NCBI GenBank assembly: GCA_023055355.1
Contig: JALJCS010000001.1
Span: forward strand, 109,322,881-109,386,880
Direction: 5' to 3'
Origin: Agelaius tricolor
Taxonomy: Eukaryota > Chordata > Aves > Passeriformes > Icteridae
Length of the DNA stretch: 64,000 nucleotides
The position numbers were made by a program, and so were the translations under genes. The notes under the pieces were generated by a model, which saw only the letters and a program-made list of their open reading frames with translations, did not search any database and was not told the DNA's origin. Below, piece after piece: positions 1 through 13,600 of this stretch (positions are counted from its first letter, which is position 1; each line of letters begins with the position of its first letter).

Positions 1-27
1 TGGAGGAGACTGACAGGGGATCCCATC
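1..27 (+). mobile_element. CR1 LINE fragment 5' of a solo LTR
   Basis: Reads like the CR1 block ggagactgacaggggatcccatc that normally precedes the segment resuming at 449. The element is cut by the window start and by the LTR. Confidence 0.65.
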
Positions 28-448
28 TGTGGCCGTCATATTTTCTGGAAAAATCCCCTTGCCCAGGATTCTTCTCCTGGGAAGCTGAGAAGCCTCAGAG
101 AAAAAGGAAAACAATATTATCTCATTTGCTTCTCCTGTGTTTTGCTGCTTTGGAATGCATTTGGAGATTATTTCTCTGATAGGTGGTTGTTTCATTGGTT
201 TCTGGTGTGAGTTGTTTTCACTCATTGGCCTATCAGTGCCAAGCTGTGTCAAGACTCTGGAAGGAGTCACGAGTTTTTCTTTAGTATCTTTTAGCCTTTT
301 GTAAGTATCTTTTCTGTATTCTTTTGTATAGTTTAGTATAGTATTCTTTAATATAATATAGCATCATAAAATAATAAATTAGCCTTCTAAGAACATGGAG
401 TCAGATTCATCTTTCCTTCCTTCATCTGGGAACCCCACAAATACAGGA
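28..448 (+). mobile_element. Solo LTR of an endogenous retrovirus (songbird type)
   Basis: Begins TGTGGCC..ATATTTTCTGG, contains TTCTTCTCCTGGGAAG and the AATAATAAATTAG polyadenylation region, and ends near ACAAATACA. It strongly resembles the LTR at 16.8 kb. It sits inside a CR1, and CCCATC occurs on both sides (22-27 and 449-454), suggesting a 6 bp target-site duplication. No internal viral genes are attached. Confidence 0.8.
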
Positions 449-724
449 CCCATCAATGCATGTAAATGTCTCCAAGGCAGCTGTCAAGCAGATGGTGCCA
501 GATTCTTTTTGGTGGTGCCCACTGACAGGACAAGGAACACAAGGAACTCCACCTCAACATGAAGAAGAACTTCTTTATGCTGAGGGTGGCAGGCTGCCCA
601 GGGAGGTTCTGGGTTCTCCCTCTCTGGAGACATTCAAACCCACCTGGATGTGTTCCTGTGCCACCTGCCCTAGGTGACCCTGCCATGGATGATCTCACAA
701 CCCTAACTGTTCTCTGATTCTGTG
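449..724 (+). mobile_element. CR1 LINE 3' end
   Basis: Ordered CR1 landmarks: atgcatgtaaatgtct, ggtggtgcccactgacaggac, aacatgaagaagaacttctt, aggctgcccaggga, tctggagacattcaaaccc, and a tail ending ctctgattctgtg. Degenerate, with no coding frame. It is the continuation of positions 1-27 across the inserted LTR. Confidence 0.85.
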
Positions 725-3559
725 TTTCCATAAAATAAGTGAACTCCTTTTAAAAAATGCCCTATGGAAGAGGAAAAGAATTTGCAGGATGCTACAACCA
801 CTGTGCTACAAACCTTAAGTATGTCGTACTTTAAGATTTTAAAAAGCCATCTTTCAGATGCAAAATTAATGGATATTCAATTCTATAGAGGGATTAGGAA
901 CATCATACATTATACAGAGAGCTTTTCTAGTAAATTATTTTACATTTCACAAAGGAAGACCTCTAAGCACTATGTTCAATTTGCTGGTTGAAATGCAGCC
1001 CCAGAGATGTGTGAGGCATCGTCCAGCACATCTCTGATGTAGCTGCACTCCTCTCAATTCTTTCTAAGATCCAGCCAAATTTCAGAGCTCTGTGACTCAC
1101 TGTCCTCAGAGAGGCATGTTTGTGTCACCTCACTCCCTGACTCCTTCCAAGGACATTGCCACATGGGCATTGGTTTCAAAGCTCTCATTTTCAAACACCT
1201 CCACATCCACTTCAAACACCACCTCCATCTCACCTTGTGAAATGATGGCATTGTGAGAAACAGATCCAGAAGATGGCAAATGGAGAGACCCTCTTGCTTC
1301 TTTCCTTGATGCTCCCTTTCCTTACTGCTACGTACAGTGGGCAACCCCGAGAGACCTGAATGGGGGAAGTGTGGGGATGACATTTCTGGGAAGGTAATGT
1401 TCTCTAAAATACCTGAAATGGTTTTTACTTTATTACACATGCACTGGAAGATGTTATAAACCAGACACTCTAGACACAAATTTCAAGTCATGGTTTATAT
1501 TGGACATGACAGCAAAGCTGAAGGTTAGAGCAACTTTCACACCTGACATATTTGCTAACTTGTGACAGCAAGAGAGGAGGGAGAGGGCTCCAGAACACAA
1601 CAAGAGACCTATCTCATGCCAGGTTGTTTCAGTACAGATTTTCTTCTTGGTTGTAATGAAAATCCTTTTGTTAACTTGTCAGAGACACATAATACCTATG
1701 TGGGGATGGTCAGAGTAGAGTTTGCCTCCTCTGCTTGCACCAGAAGCATCTGCAAGACTTAGCAATAATGGTGTCCTTGCTGTTGTTTATCCCAATTACA
1801 GAACTACCTGACCAGAGAGTAGCATGTCCGGCAAGCTCAGTAACAGTCTCACTGCCATCAGCTGCATTTTGGAAAGAGTGCTGTACTACATCATTCATGA
1901 CAATTTGAAGGTCTGGTGGGTTCACCAAGCACACCAGGACAGAGGAAAGAAATACAAATGTCTCCTCCCCCTCTGTGTCCCTAGACATGGGTAGGTAAGT
2001 CCTGGAAGTTTCCTTGTTTGCAGGAGAAATCTTACCAGAACTTGCCTCCAACTATTACGCCACAGCTTTAATTACTCAGTTTTGCCATTAAGCCATGGGC
2101 CATCAAGTTTTAATGCAATCTTACATTGTTGATTAAAACATTGTGCTATTTCCTGAATGTCAAACAACATATGACAATAAAGTAGGCATAAAAGATCAGG
2201 AAAACAAATGTTCAGCTACTTCAGTACTGAATGCAAAGCAGAAATGACTGATCTTTGAATGCTTTTGTATTTGCTCTAAGCTTTATAACATTAAATTTGA
2301 CAATAGTAATTAGTTTGCCTTTCAGAAAAATGAAATTTGAATATTCCTGAATTCTTCTGGGCCCAACAGCCTGTAGCTAAAGCATATTAACTTGCTTTCA
2401 ATTGGCTCTCCTGTTACTGATGAACAGTTGTTTTACCTAACATGGGCATCATCCTAATCTCCACATGTACGCAACAGAGAGCTACAGATGCCTCAAGAGA
2501 ATGACTCACAAAGTGATGTAAATTAAGTGGGTCTGATGAATTACCTTCTCAAGGGGCCTATTTCTCTCCACTGAGGTAAATTAAACTTGGGGTGACTAGC
2601 TTGGATTTAGCAAGGTGATGATGTTCAGATAGACACGTTGAATTATATTTATTTTCCAATTTTCTTAAAATACATAGGGTTTATGCATTAGACTTCAAAT
2701 TAGAAAATATCTACAAAAGTATAGGAGAGCTATCTGACTTCAAATTTATTATCTCAGCCTCTTCAAATATTTCAAATATATAGTTATCTTCTCTCTTGGT
2801 ACTCTTGCAGTCATGTCTGCCCTCAGCTGAACCCCTAGGTCGAGGAGTAATCAGAGGCCCAGAGGAAACACAAATGTCATGGATTTCTTTGACTATGATG
2901 AATTTCTGCTTATCATCTATAATCAGAATTGAGAAAATAACCCCCTAAAGAACAGAGCAGCTCAGGTCTTCCAAAATGAAAACAGTTCTGGAAAGGGAGA
3001 CTTATGCCATACTTCTCATTTTGTGCCTGCAAGCAGCAGCCAGCAAAAAGAAAGACTACCAGGAAGATTCATCTTCTCACAGCAGCTAGTTTTATCAAGT
3101 TTTGCTATATACCATGCTACTGTCAGCTTGTCAGAAATGCTGCTGCCATTATGAAGCCTAATTCTCCCCTCCCCATTTCTCACCTCCCTGAGGTTTTTTC
3201 TCATCTACAGCTGGGTTATTTATTCTGAGCAATCATTGACCTTCCCAGAAGTGAGGAAGATCTGTCAATTGTTGAAACTCTATGAGACCCTGTCTGAGAC
3301 ATCACCCAGCCTTTCCCCAGGTGGTTGGTTTTACATGAGCATATTTCATTATAATATACCATGCCAACAAAACCTCAAATCACCGCCAATTATTTCCAAT
3401 CCTATGTGGAAGAGAGGTCTGCAGAAGGCAAATTTCATACAAAGAAGGACGTGGGGATGCCAGAACAGACTGACCAGTATCCCAGGAAAACAAAGGAACA
3501 ATTGGTCCACATGTGCCCGCAAGGTGACAAAGGGATCAAGCAAACAACCCAAGTAGTTC
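725..3559. other. Intergenic, no gene recognised
   Basis: AT-rich single-copy-looking DNA. Open frames here (the longest is 141 codons, minus strand, 1,054-1,479) have no recognisable family and no codon-bias signal I can support. Confidence 0.6.
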
Positions 3560-4130
3560 TGTTCTGTCAAAAACTTACACCAGATGAATCCAGTGTCCTT
3601 TTCTGACAAGGTGACCAGCCTGGTGGCTGAGGGAGAAGCTATATGCACCACTTACAACCATCTCACATGACATCCTCATAAACAAGCCTCAGCAACGTGG
3701 TCCAGCTGTAACCAGCCTTAGGTATGGGCAAAAGGAGTTGAGAACCTGCTTTCAGCACAGGGGCTCTTAGTGAGTCACTGTCAGATGGGGAGAGAGGCTG
3801 TCAGCTCCCTCTCACTCTATGTTTTTATCAACAACTAAATGAGGGTACACAGAGTGGATAACAACAAACTGCAAATGCCTTGAAGGGCAGGGTTAGAGCT
3901 TAAAGTGATCAATAATAGCCTGGAGGGAGGGTAAGAAATCACTATGAAGAAATTCTGCCAGGACAAGTGCTAATGCTACACTGGAGAAGGAGAGAAATCA
4001 CGTATGAAACAAGGATTGACAAAAGATCTGGGCTGTAAAATGGCTCCAAAATTTCTCATGTATGAGCAGCATGAAGCTGAGTAAGCCTAGGGCATACTGA
4101 GAGGGTTGCCATTTGTGAGAGACAGGAGGA
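3560..4130 (+). mobile_element. CR1 LINE internal (reverse-transcriptase region) remnant
   Basis: Degenerate matches to CR1 landmarks in order: catgacatcctcataaacaa, ctctatgtttttatcaacaa, tatgaagaaattctgccagg, acaagtgctaatgctacact and gagaaatcacgtatgaaaca. The reading frame is broken throughout. The 5' limit is uncertain. Confidence 0.65.
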
Positions 4131-7100
4131 GATATAATTTCATTCTTTCCAGCACTAATCTATTAAGTCCCTTTTGGAGTGTTGCACTTAAAGGCCAAAG
4201 GGAAAGCAGAACTGGAGAGATTTAAGAGGGTAATAACTGGTTCTGAGAGCATCTGATCCATGAGGAAGGTGGATGGTGAGGCTCCTTCACCCTGGGAGAG
4301 CACTGTCTCAGGCTGCTGCAGCTGTACCCTTTGGGACTGTTTCCTTACACAAGATCCAGGCTCTTTCTTTGCAATTCCCCTTTCCACACAGTTCCTGACT
4401 TTTATATTGTTCCTGTTTCTCATTTGGCAAGGAAGGACACACTAAATCTTCCTCCTGACTAAGGGTTTCTAACCTCATTTGGTGCTCTCTCCTCTGGGCT
4501 TCCCACTGGCCTTTCCTTGCTCTTCTCACTCTTTGCTGGAGCACCCCACTGCCCAGAGTGAGCTCAGGTCACCTTTTATCATGTTCTTGCATCTCTACTT
4601 CTAGGTCACCCATACTTCTCATGTTTCCATGCCCCCCTTCTCCTGTTTTGGCATATAAAAAAAGGGTCAGCAAGCCTGTGGCAAAAGCTGGGTAAGGAAA
4701 TACATCAGCCTAAGTAACTGATGACTTGAACTGGCTTAAAAAAATATTTCAATATTTGTGTGGACATGACTCCAACAGCATCCACAAGAGCTCTTAGGAA
4801 AAGGGATAAATTTCCCACTCAAGAGAGTGCACAGAGGACTTCTGCCTCTCTTGCTTTTAGATATTACATCTTTCAGGTTGACTTCACAAATATTTTCATG
4901 TCTATAAATTGTGCAGTATGGACTTTGCTCACATGTGGTGCTGTGGATCCACAGCTCATTGACACTGCTTCCTGCACCACCTCAGGGGCAAGGGGGTCTC
5001 AGGGACACCACCCTGGGCTGCAGCTGGCTCACATCCAAGTTCCTCCCTCACCTGCCTCCAAAGGAGACCCACACAGAGCCCTGGCAAGCCCTATGCCAAG
5101 GACATATTGGGGGCATGGGAATTCATCCTGCCTGTGTAGGGCACTGCCTAGGGATCACAGCTTGCTGCCATGCCACCAAAGGTTTGGCATTCCTTGATAG
5201 GGAGAGCCTGGCATTAGAGGTCTGGAAACGTGACTGCATTGTTGTTTGTAATCCACAGCCAAAACCACCTCAGTTCCTGCACTCTGCACAGGCTGCATAT
5301 GGGGCAGATTCCCACATCCTTCCCCCAGGGCTGACACCTCTGTGCCACCCTGAGCAGCTTGGTGGGGTCCTGCCTGTGATGGCTGTGCCAGGGCAGAGAT
5401 GTCAGGGCTGCAGGAGGCATGGCACAAAGCAGAGACAGCAAGAGGGTGACACGTAAGGGTCAGTTTTTCTTAATGGACACTGCTGTTTTCTTTTTGTCAG
5501 CTTGTACTCTCAGAAATTCACAGAGCTTCCTCGTTTCCAAGGCCACTTTTTGGGAACAGGACAGAAATGAAAACAGGCTCAGGTGTTTGTCACTAAAGGC
5601 ACCTTCACACAATGTTCCTCATACTTAGTGCATGCGTCAGGTGTTGCTCCTTGGCTGGGGCGTAAATGTTCTGCTCACGCAGCTGAGCAGGATAATGGCA
5701 CCAGAGTGGGGAAGGAAAGAATGAATCATTATTCACTACACAAGTCCTGACCCCACCATCTCCCTGGCAAATGAATGCAACGCTTTCCAGGGCTCTTACA
5801 GCGATACTTTTGAGAGCCATCAATTATTTACGTACCTGGTCAATAATTTAAATGTCCTGGAATGTGCATATTACAAAATAACTGCCTTTGTTCTTTCAAT
5901 TTGCAAGGATACCCTGCTGGCACTAGCACAATTAATGACTTAATAAAGTCTTACCAGCAACATTGAAGTACTGGATTTTACTTCTTTGGTGGTAACTAAG
6001 CTGAATTCTACACTTTGGAAAAGTTATCCTTGAAAGAATGCATTAGGCATACGCAAAAGTTTTAGTAAATTGGGGGTAAGGTACCCGAGGGTTTAAGTGA
6101 AGATTTTCCATCAAAATAATAAAAAAGTCACTTTCCCTTAAGTAAGTTATCACACAGAGACTAAGAAAATGCTTTCAACGGGGCTCTTGCTACCATAGCC
6201 ATTTGCATACGAGCCTCAGTGACAGCGGAGTCGCCACGAGTGCAGTGCGACCGAAGACGGTGCTATTGCAATGAGGCAGCACCTGCAGCAGGTGCAGGGT
6301 TGCAGTAGGCTTGGGCTCAGCCCTGAGAGGGGCACAGCCCTTGTGGAGGGTTCCTGCAGCCCCCTCTTCCCTCCTCTCACATTCCCAGCTGGACACAGGA
6401 GGTGTTCACGTGATATTGGTAATTCACACCAATTCACTGCCTCCAAAAAGGTGTCCAGGTGACCCTGCTGTCATTTTAACAAGGCACCTGGACAAAGGGT
6501 GGCTTGTGTTTGCTCACAAGACTTCTACAACTGCTCCATTATGATGTATTACAAATCACAGTTTCAATGTAATTGAAGAAATAAACCTAGATAAATATTT
6601 GCCCTAGAAAAAAAATCAGTTTGTCTTCACAAGGGTGTTTGGGACTGGGATTCCTGTGATCTTAACTTCCTTTGCTTTTCAGGGATGCCACTGAATACTA
6701 AATAAGGAACTGTAACACATTTGTAGCAAAAACTTTTCTAAAATCTTTTTAGGTAGATCAGCTTTTGATCAGTAAAAACAACCCTCCCACACTTCATCCC
6801 AAAAAAGGTTATCAGTCACTCATCACTCATCAGATGAGTGACCAGCCCACCTCCCCAGGAGCATTTCAGGGTACCATGCTGTAGCCTGAACACCAACAAG
6901 CACCAAAAATGTTTACAGACTAATTTGAGTACACCCTTTCATAAGTATTTATCAATAAAATTTCTGCTTTAATGAAGAAGGGTCAGTGCAGTTTTGTGTT
7001 CAGGTCCAGGTAATGATGTAAATTAAGGAACAGGCAGGAAATTGTTCCATCATTAATATTTTAGATTAAGAATCATAGGATGTGGAACAAACAAATAGAG

Positions 7101-7230
7101 CAAGAGGCAGCAGTTCTGTGAGGTACGTGGGAACCCAATGTACTGTGCTTCACATCCTGAAAGTAAACAACACTGTGGACTCTGATGGCTAACAAGGACT
7201 GTGCCTGTGCTGCAGCTTCCATCAGACCTG
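4131..7230. other. Intergenic, no gene recognised
   Basis: Contains chance frames of up to 181 codons (4,911-5,456, plus) without family resemblance. A short inverted repeat lies at 6,815-6,842. No repeat element recognised with confidence. Confidence 0.55.
6815..6842. repeat. Short inverted repeat
   Basis: Perfect 10 bp arms GTCACTCATC and GATGAGTGAC around an 8 nt loop. Could fold as a small hairpin; no function can be assigned. Confidence 0.7.
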
Positions 7231-7623
7231 TGCCGCAGACATCTTTTTATGAAAACCCTTTCTTAGGATTTTTTCTTCCTGAGAAGCTGAGAGGCTCCAG
7301 GAACAAAATGTAAACAATGGTTATGTGCTGCTGTGGAATGCAACAGGTGGATCTGTGATTGGTCTCGTGTGGATGTTTGGATTTAGTGACCAGTCACGGC
7401 AGAGCTGGCTCTCTCTCTCTGTCCGAGCCAGCTGCCTTTGCTATCATTCCTTTTCTATTCTTAGCTTAGGCAGCCTTCTGAGATGAAGCTTTTTCTATTT
7501 CTTTTAGTATAGTTATAATGTAATATATATATATATCATAAAATAATAAATCAAGCCTTCTGAAATATGGAATCAAATCCTTGTCTCTTCCCTCATCCAA
7601 AGACCCCTGTGACCACTGTCACA
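7231..7623 (+). mobile_element. Solo LTR of an endogenous retrovirus (second songbird type)
   Basis: Starts TGCCGCAGACATCTTTTTATG, has TTTTTTCTTCCTGAGAAGCTG, a CTCTGTCCGAGCC region, the ATCATAAAATAATAAATCAAG polyadenylation block, and ends GACCACTGTCACA. Related to, but distinct from, the LTRs at 0.03 and 16.8 kb. No internal region is attached. Confidence 0.75.
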
Positions 7624-10600
7624 ATCCTGGAATGGTTCCTCACAGCAACTCTTTTGACAAAGTCAGCAGGATCCTAATTCCTCAAATCTTCCTGCCAGGC
7701 AAGGTTGGAATTGGTCAGTATGTTTAAATTAGGTGGGGCAAGAGGAGGAAAAGGCTGGTTTCCAGACAAAGTCTAATTTCCTGTTTTCTGAATTTCTTTG
7801 TAAAACCATTTTTATTACAAAACAAAATTTACCTTGGGCTGCAGAGCTCTGTTCCACTAGTATGCTGTTCCCAGGTAGATAACACAAAACTACTCTGTTT
7901 TCTGTTTTGCTGCCTAGGTGAGCAAGATGAGGTGCCATATGAGGAAGACAACAAGCCATAAAGGATCCTCTCTCTCTGTCTTCCTAACCATCTGTTTATC
8001 CCTCTAAACTGTACAGTTGACCTGCAAGAAGCACATCTAAGGGCTTGGGAAAGATACCTGCAGAGTGACATTATTCCCCTCCAGGTGCTGCAGGATTTCA
8101 TTTCTGTGTGTTTATCACATGGATACGTGGCAGTAGCACAGTTCCTACCCTGCTGATCCAAGGAACTGCAGGCTGCAATGCACCCTGAGGGCTTCTTGGT
8201 ACTTGCAATACCATTGTTCACCTTCCTCTGCAAACCTGGCCGTTGGTCTCACCTGCCCCTCAGTGGGAAGCCACCCACGAGGCTGGAGTATTTCCTAATC
8301 TCCTCTCAAATCTGCCCACCTGTGCTGGGTAGGTTCCCCAGGAGTCCTTTCCCTTCCAGGCAGGAAACACTGAAGCTTCCAAACTCAAGTGCAAACTCTT
8401 CCACCCTGGCCTCCTGCTGGCACTTTTCTCTCTCTCTCACGCTGGGAGTAGTATCTCACAGCAAAGAATCTCTCTGCCTTAATCCACATTTGTTAGAAAG
8501 CAAGTGGGGTATTTTGTATTTCCACTAACCTCATGAGGATCTTTCTGATGTGTAAGGCTATGTTTTAAGTCTTTTTTTAAGGATATACAAGCAGATTTCT
8601 ACGAGATTTCTTTGAAAGTACAGGACTTTTGGACACTCATTCCCTCTATGGGTTTATACAAATACTCTGTTTATGTCTTCTATTCAGGTAACTTTATCTG
8701 ACTTACATCTCCATTTTTTATCTTGTTTGCAAAATAGTTTTGTATCTTTTATTTAGGAAATTAGAGTAAAAAATTCTTTGATAGGTTTCAAATTGAAAAA
8801 AAAAAACCCAGCCAGATGGTACAGTTAAACCAGAGACTGGTAAGATTTTTATTTCATCTGTAACCTAGAAGGATAATAAATAGTTAAATCTAAACAAATC
8901 TTAAATGCTTTAAAAAAAATCTAAACCTGAAATAATGTACCCAAATATTAAAAATTGTTGGTCAAGGAAGTATACAAATCAGACAATATGCCATTATCAA
9001 TAGCTCATTGAATATTAGAGAAGTTCAAAAGGTTGGAAGGACTTACAAAAGAAAGTTAAAATAAATAAATACTGCATCAGATGGGCAACAATCCAAGACA
9101 ATATAACTGATAACCTGACAGGAGAGACAGTTATTAGTATGTAAAAGTAGATGAGACAAGGAATGACAGTAATACAGATTTATGGAAAATCAATTTTACC
9201 AAATAAATGTGATGACCTTATTGTAATATTACAAGTTTGTTTGTTAAATTAATAGCACTGATATATTAACTTTAGCTATATATATGGTAATTTAATATAG
9301 TAAAAAAATTGGAGGAAAAAAAGAATCAACACTGAACACCAGATTGCAAATTACAAGCACAGGTTTTATAAACAAGATATCATAATTGAAGAGGTGGAGT
9401 TCTAACAGGTTCATGAAGACATTAAATCTGCACAATTTTCAGTGGTGAAATGGAGGTATAAAAACTGATACTAACCCAAGTATTCAAGTGACCTGAAGAA
9501 CAGAGAAAGGGAGCAACTGGGGGGACAGAGCAGAAGAGTAGAGAGGATGAGATACAAATATTAAGATAATAAAAGTTAAAGTGAGCATCTAGAAACAAAG
9601 CATGCACGCCAGACTCACAGGCTGAAAGCCTCTCTTCCAGGAAAGAGCAGCTCTGATAAGGACTTGGATATCATGGGGGTGATTGGCTGAGCTGGATCCC
9701 TGATGACACCAGCTGAAAGAGAGCACAATCCCACAGTGAGCAGCAGGAGGATGGGGCAGTATCAAAGATGGCATTTTGCCTCTGTGTTTTAATGGGTTGT
9801 GAATGCTATTAGAGATCTTTGACTAATTCTAATGCCTGCAGTTGTGGAAGAGGCTAATAGAGGTTAACACAACCAAAGAACTGGAAATATACCTCAAATA
9901 CAGATATCCATACCCAGTGCTCTGCATCTTTATCAAGTCCCAGCTCACTACATCTCTGTGATGTATATTTTACTGTGAATACCAACCATACAGAAAAAGA
10001 GGTAGAGAGCCATTCTGTGTAACAGGCAGGAACCCAAGGGTAGGAAAAAAAAAGAAAAAAGTTTTAATTTTACTTGCTGTCAGATAAACCTGGAGTAGGC
10101 TCTCAGGTTTTCTGGTAACTCAAAGGTTTTTTTAAAAATACTGAGCTATAATATGTTGGCTCAAAATGGGATTTAAGGAAGGTCCAGGATTGATGGTTGC
10201 TGGAAGACCAGAGTTGGTGAATGCAAAACTTTTGGCAATTAGATAAATATTTCACCTTCTGTATAAGAATTCACTTCTTTTTAAGATGTTGGCTATAGAA
10301 ATGCCTCCAGCTCTAATCCTGAAACCTCCCTTTCTTCTCTCTCCTTCCCTGTGAGCCTGTCTGCTTTGAGGTGGGTGCCAGCAGAGGCATCCATTACTGC
10401 TGCAGTCCAGACTGGCTGATGCATCAGTCCAACCAAAGGAACCAACAGAAGAGAGCAACATTTTTTGACATTTAATTGTACAGCTTTTCTATTTGATGGG
10501 GGGGGGAGGTTCCCCCTGGAAGAGTTGACCACACAGATTGGAAAAATAATAATCTGTAACTTGCTGCGGGCTCTTAGTGTGAATTACCCATCAGTGGTCC

Positions 10601-13600
10601 TGGAGGGACAGCACTCACCATATGTACCCCATCCCACTGAAAAGACCAGAGGGGCAGATTTTGGACTTGACATCCTGGATGCAGCCCATGTACAATGCAC
10701 ACAGCAAGCTGCTCTTCACAGAGATTCTGACAGAAAATATTTTCTTTTTCTCCTTGCACACGCACAAAAATAGTGAACTCTGCAGAACTGTGCTTGCAGT
10801 CTCATCAAATTGCTTAATTGGGGTTTTTAAAACTTAACTACTGCCAGTCTACTGGCTCTGTGATTAGCAATGTATCTAAATCCTCTTGGAACTTTTTGAA
10901 TCTAATAATCTTCCTAAGAAAGTATATCAAGCCGATTAAATGACAGTTTAAGTGTTCTGTGCAAAACATAGCAATAAGACAAAAACAAAACCTCTGAAAA
11001 GTTATGATATGCATATACTAACATGCTCAGCCTCCTAGAGAAGAGAGCTAATTCTGGTACACTGAATATCTTAAGAGATTATTTCTCTCTAAAGTTCCTT
11101 TTTCATCACCACATTTCTGTTTAACTGGTTACGATAAAACCCATCAGTCATGGTAGAGCAGAATGGAAACAGCTTCATTAAAGCAAACCCTCTGATAGTT
11201 CCTTTATTTCTGAAAGTTAAATTCTCTTAAAAAATTAATCACAGCGAATCTGGCAGAACTAATTTTAAAATGTGAGAACATGAGAGATGCTCTACTTCTA
11301 GCCTCGAGTGAGATGAGATCAATATGTTAAATTAAGTCTACATAAAACCATGCAAGAGAATTTGTATAGGCAACATTTATTCCCATTTGGAAGGAGAATT
11401 GCAATTTAGAGAGCAGTGAAGAGAGATCTTGGCAAAAATATCACTGGCTAAAATTAACGACAGATAAAAACTGCCCTGAACTCATTCATTGCCAGTCAGA
11501 AGACAGAATCAGTTGTATTCACTTTAAATTTTCTGAAAAAACCCAAACAAATACACAAAAAACTAGAGCTGTGAAATGTGAGCTGGCAAGCACATTAAGA
11601 AAAGTTCCCCAGCCTGTGATGCTGATTCAAATTCCTAAAAAATTTCTTCCTACATCCAAAAGGAAAATAATCAAAGCCAGATATTTGGGAAAAAAAGATA
11701 AAATTTATCATGAATCCTTAAAAATCAATTTCATTAACATCCACCTTGTATACAAATTTTATAATTTAATACACACAAATGCACAAAAGGTATAAAAATG
11801 CACTATTTGGGCTTTCAAGTCATCAAGGAGAAACTAATGGCTTGCATTATTTTTTTTGTTGGGAGTGGAAAGAACAAGCAGACTGATTATTATGTTTTTC
11901 CCTACTGTAGTTTTACTCACATTAATTAACTAATAATTGAGCACAAGTGGCATTAACAGCAAAAATAACTCACAATGTTGCAGAAAGCAGCGGTGTTCAG
12001 GCTTCCAGGAATTTCTCTTATATCAGCAGTCCAGATATTCTGATGCTTTAACCTCTTCCCAGCTGCAGTGTCTGGACAAAATTTCCAAGCTTCCTGTTTA
12101 ACTTTTCCTCCTTGAGTCCAAGTTCTCCAAACAAATTGGAGCCTGTGCCATGATCTGGTAGTCAACACATGAATTACCCAGAATAACCCTACCTGGGCTG
12201 TGCCAAGGGCAGGTTTGTGCAGGTGAGGGAATTGCTGCATTATGGCTCTGACCAGATTGGATCCACACTGATAGGGCCAAAAATTCACTTAACCTGGGGC
12301 AGCAGAACCCCACAGCTTCACACAGGACTGTGTGTACGCTGTCACCAACAGGGTACCCCAAAAGGATGCTGCTGATGATTTGTAGTTACACTTGAGAGGA
12401 GTTTTTATGTGCTGCCAACAGATCTCCTTTTCATCAAATAGTTCATCATTCTGTTAGTTAGCTATATTTGTTAGTTAGCTATATTCTGTTAGCTAGCTAT
12501 ATATATTTGATATATATATATTTAGCTATATTAGCTATATTCAGATCACTGTAACTAGAATCGGTCGTTATCTGGATACAAAATATTTAAATGGAATTCA
12601 ATACAGGAAACCAGCATTTCACCAGTCTGCTGCTGTTGGTGATATGGTATTAAACAATAGTAACAGCAGAATAAGGTGGACACAGTTATTATCCCTTCAT
12701 TAAGTCCATGGAAGAAGATAATTATGTTTCATAGACTACTTTTTCTCTAAAGGTCTGATATTTTTAGTAATAACATTCATTAAAAACCACTCCCTGTCTG
12801 GTTTCTAGCAAGCAAGCCAAGACTGTGTCTCCATTGTGTCTCCACTGAGGACCATGCCAAGAGGGGCTGTTGCTGCCCATGCCATGAGAGCAGCATTTCC
12901 ACAGCCTGCAGCCTTCAGCTACACAAAGATCTAGCTACAAAATCCCCACCACTGGCTTCATGGCACTCACTTAGAAAAGTAAGTCCATCTATGCCATGTA
13001 GGAGTCCATGTGCAAGGTATTTCCAGCTGATTTTGCACCCCAGAAGGCTTTAGGGGACCTAAGCAAACCAAAACACAGGTGGGAAAAGTGAGCTACCACG
13101 CATCAACTGCTTACTTTGCAAGAGATTTTTCTTAAGGAAATGTCCTTTAAAAGGAAAGCCAGCTTTGTTTTGAGAGAAAGTTGGAATATAAACACTCTCT
13201 TTAGAAGTAACATCTGCTCTTTTCATTTTTTTAGCATATGCTCTTTCATTTACAAAAGGATTTGTAATACTTTTCCAGGCTTTTAAAATTTGTATATTCA
13301 AAACTTTCAAGACAACCATCAAAATCAGAACTGCTTCATTTTTGTTTCCTTTTTGATTGCTTTCTTTTTGTTTCTTTTCACAGAAAAAGAGGTTTTTTTT
13401 CTTTTATTCTAGACCATTTAGTAAAAAATAGCAGGTTTGGGAACCCTGGGAATTTCTCCTAAGAGGAATAATCAAACTCCTGCCTAGATGTAGTCATTAC
13501 CAAAGAGTACAGCCTTCAGCACAGGCATAGGGGAGAAGACAGACTGAAAAACTGTTTGGTACTCATGGTTTCAGGCTTCCTTTTGGGTTGATAGATGATA

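Noticed and set aside
1130..1320. Minus-strand frame with an acidic, protein-like stretch (EMEVVFEVDVEVFENESFE)
   Set aside because: Only about 63 codons, bounded by stops; the acidic look comes from a GAG/GTG-rich repetitive run. A relic exon cannot be excluded, but no family was recognised.
4911..5456. 181-codon plus-strand open frame
   Set aside because: No recognised domain, no splice or promoter context, and a composition typical of chance translation of C-rich DNA.
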